Source of the DNA: Myxococcota bacterium
Lineage (GTDB): Bacteria; Myxococcota_A; Polyangia; HGW-17
Assembly (NCBI GenBank): GCA_018821745.1
Contig: JAHJLU010000676.1
Coordinates: 1 to 19,189 of the forward strand
Length of the DNA stretch: 19,189 nucleotides
Direction of reading: 5' to 3'
This document shows positions 18,011 through 19,189 of the stretch, in pieces; position 1 is the stretch's first letter, and the number at the start of each line of letters is the position of its first letter. A program made the translations under genes and the position numbers. The notes below the pieces were generated by a model. The model had not been told where the DNA came from and searched no databases. It worked only from the letters and a program-made list of their open reading frames with translations.

Positions 18011-19189
18011 GTGAAATTTCAATACCTGTTAATTTTCTTGCTTATTTTCCCCGTGGCATGCAAGGAGGTCAACTCCAAGCAGAAACAACTATCCCAGGAA
18101 GAGACGGTAACGGTCTTGACCAGCGCCGTAAAAACCGAGGCGCTGGACACCTCCCTCACCTATCGTGGCACGGCCATGCCCTGGGATCAGGTGATCCTCT
18201 CCTTTAAATCCTCAGGGAGAATAAAGAAACTGGTGTTTGAAGAGGGGGATCTGGTGACGGCGGACCAGTATCTCGGGTCTCTCAACGAGATAGACTACTG
18301 GCTGCAGCGAAGGCTGGCCGATATTAACGTGAAGACCCTGAAACCCGACTATGAGCGGGTGAAGACGCTCTCTGACCAGAACGCCATCCCCGGCGCCGAG
18401 AAGGAGCGGATGGCGGGTCGTTTTCGGGCGGCAAAGACCCAGCTTCTTCAGGCGGAATCCATGCTCTACGGGACGGTCCTTCGATCCCCCATGACGGGAA
18501 TCGTTGTGAAAAAAATGGTCACTGTGGGGGATCTGGTCTCTCCCGCCCGTCCCGTGGGAGTTATCCTCAATCTCTCCAAGATAAAGATAGTGGTGGTGGT
18601 GCCCGAGGTGGAGCTGTTCCATTTTCGCCGCGGGGTGCCGGTCATTGTCACCGTGGATGCGCTGGGGATAACCGTCCCCGGCAAAGTGCACCGCATCGCC
18701 TACACTGCGGATGAAAAAACCCGGGGATTTCCGGTGACCGTCGCCATTGACAACCTCTATGAAAACAACCTCCCCCGCATCAGGGCAGGGATGCTGGCGA
18801 CCATTGTGATGAAACAGCCCGATATTAAAGGAGTCTTTCTCCCGTTTGAGGCAGTCATGGTGGACCTTGACGGGAACCGTTTTGTTTTTATCAACGACCA
18901 CGGTCGCGCGAAAAAGTTTCTGGTAACCGTGGGAAAGATCGTGAAAAACCGGATAACCATCACTTCGGGTCTGACCCCGGGGATGGAGGTCATTGTCTCG
19001 GGGCATCGCTACCTCAGGGAGGGAACGCTCCTGCGGCCGGGAAAGCTGCCCGGTTCGGGAAAGGCTCCGGAGGTGAGTCCAAAAGTGATCCCGGCCCCGG
19101 TGAAGCCAATGGTAAAACCTGCTGTTGTTCCCAAAGTGATCCCGGCCCCGGTGAAGCCAATGGTAAAACCTGCTGTTGTTCCCAAAGCC
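18011..19189 (+). CDS. RND efflux periplasmic adaptor (membrane fusion protein) lipoprotein, 3' end beyond the window
   Basis: The frame is open for 393 codons to the right edge. GTG 18011 gives a signal peptide with lipobox FPVAC (Cys17), so the protein is anchored in a membrane facing the periplasm. Then follow the first beta strands (LTYRGTAMPWDQVILSFK), the first half of a lipoyl domain (GRIKKLVFEEGDLVTADQYL), a short helical hairpin, the second half (LRSPMTGIVVKKMVTVGDLV), a beta-barrel (VVVVPEVELFHFRRGVPVIV) and the membrane-proximal domain (VFLPFEAVMVDLDGNRFVFI, TITSGLTPGMEVIVSG). This is the AcrA/MexA-type order; such adaptors join an RND pump to an outer-membrane channel. From about residue 340 a Pro/Lys/Val-rich tail begins that is not part of the family. 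No upstream in-frame ATG exists, and the ribosome-binding site is poor. The pump gene should follow to the right. Confidence 0.9.
   Translation, partial: MKFQYLLIFLLIFPVACKEVNSKQKQLSQEETVTVLTSAVKTEALDTSLTYRGTAMPWDQVILSFKSSGRIKKLVFEEGDLVTADQYLGSLNEIDYWLQRRLADINVKTLKPDYERVKTLSDQNAIPGAEKERMAGRFRAAKTQLLQAESMLYGTVLRSPMTGIVVKKMVTVGDLVSPARPVGVILNLSKIKIVVVVPEVELFHFRRGVPVIVTVDALGITVPGKVHRIAYTADEKTRGFPVTVAIDNLYENNLPRIRAGMLATIVMKQPDIKGVFLPFEAVMVDLDGNRFVFINDHGRAKKFLVTVGKIVKNRITITSGLTPGMEVIVSGHRYLREGTLLRPGKLPGSGKAPEVSPKVIPAPVKPMVKPAVVPKVIPAPVKPMVKPAVVPKA
19085..19186 (+). repeat. Two perfect 51-base tandem repeats encoding a Pro/Lys-rich tail
   Basis: The units 19085-19135 and 19136-19186 are identical base for base and each encodes VIPAPVKPMVKPAVVPK (17 residues). 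After the second, GCC replaces the GTG that would begin a third before the window ends. The identity at silent positions points to recent duplication or active homogenisation. The number of units in the complete gene is unknown. Confidence 0.95.

Noticed and set aside
17971..18207. A 78-codon open frame on the plus strand
   Set aside because: It overlaps the operator region and the signal-peptide part of the efflux adaptor in another frame and has no coding character.

Overview
The window looks like a chromosomal stretch of a GC-rich Gram-negative bacterium, most likely a member of the former Deltaproteobacteria (Myxococcota-like or a related uncultured lineage). The reasons are: several lipoboxes, an outer-membrane beta-barrel and an RND-type periplasmic adaptor (so two membranes); the yicC-gmk-rel gene order; and lipoproteins with Asp-rich calcium-loop segments, Asn-rich linkers, six-Cys modules and Cys-bearing RCC1 propellers, which are common in that group. 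The assignment is by gene content only. I saw no rRNA, tRNA, CRISPR array, insertion sequence or integrase, and no gene-free stretch longer than about 200 bases.

Layout. (1) Positions 1-152, minus strand: the 5' end of a dihydrolipoamide dehydrogenase gene, divergent from an orphan helical-repeat lipoprotein (323-1375). (2) 1572-2182: xseB, fused by a TAATG stop/start overlap to a degenerate receiver-domain protein. (3) 2314-3678: a RhlE-type DEAD-box RNA helicase. (4) 9830 down to 3793, minus strand: a tight five-gene run yicC > gmk > rel > MBOAT O-acyltransferase > SGNH-like acyl-transfer partner, with junctions of 11 bases, a 4-base overlap, 1 base and 9 bases. This physically joins RNA decay, GMP kinase and (p)ppGpp synthesis to an envelope-polymer acylation pair. 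(5) 9903-11051: a rhomboid-fold membrane protein lacking most catalytic signatures, then yjbQ. (6) 11221-15036: an export cluster of two large lipoproteins and a small outer-membrane beta-barrel, closed by a terminator hairpin inside the last codons of the barrel gene. (7) 15170-17856: a two-gene module of a zinc-ribbon SNF2/RapA-like ATPase and an overlapping coiled-coil protein. (8) 18011-19189: a lipoprotein RND/MFP efflux adaptor with an elaborate palindromic control region and a Pro/Lys-rich tail made of perfect 51-base repeats; it runs off the window.

The points I find most worth following up are: the SNF2 plus coiled-coil pair, which looks like a RapA-type remodeler split in two; the Rel protein, whose hydrolase domain has lost the catalytic ED pair while the synthetase residues are intact; the interlocking inverted repeats and nested operator in front of the efflux adaptor; and the surface cluster built around a calcium-loop/GATase-like lipoprotein and a disulfide-rich RCC1 lipoprotein. 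None of these could be searched against databases here, so claims of novelty are inference.
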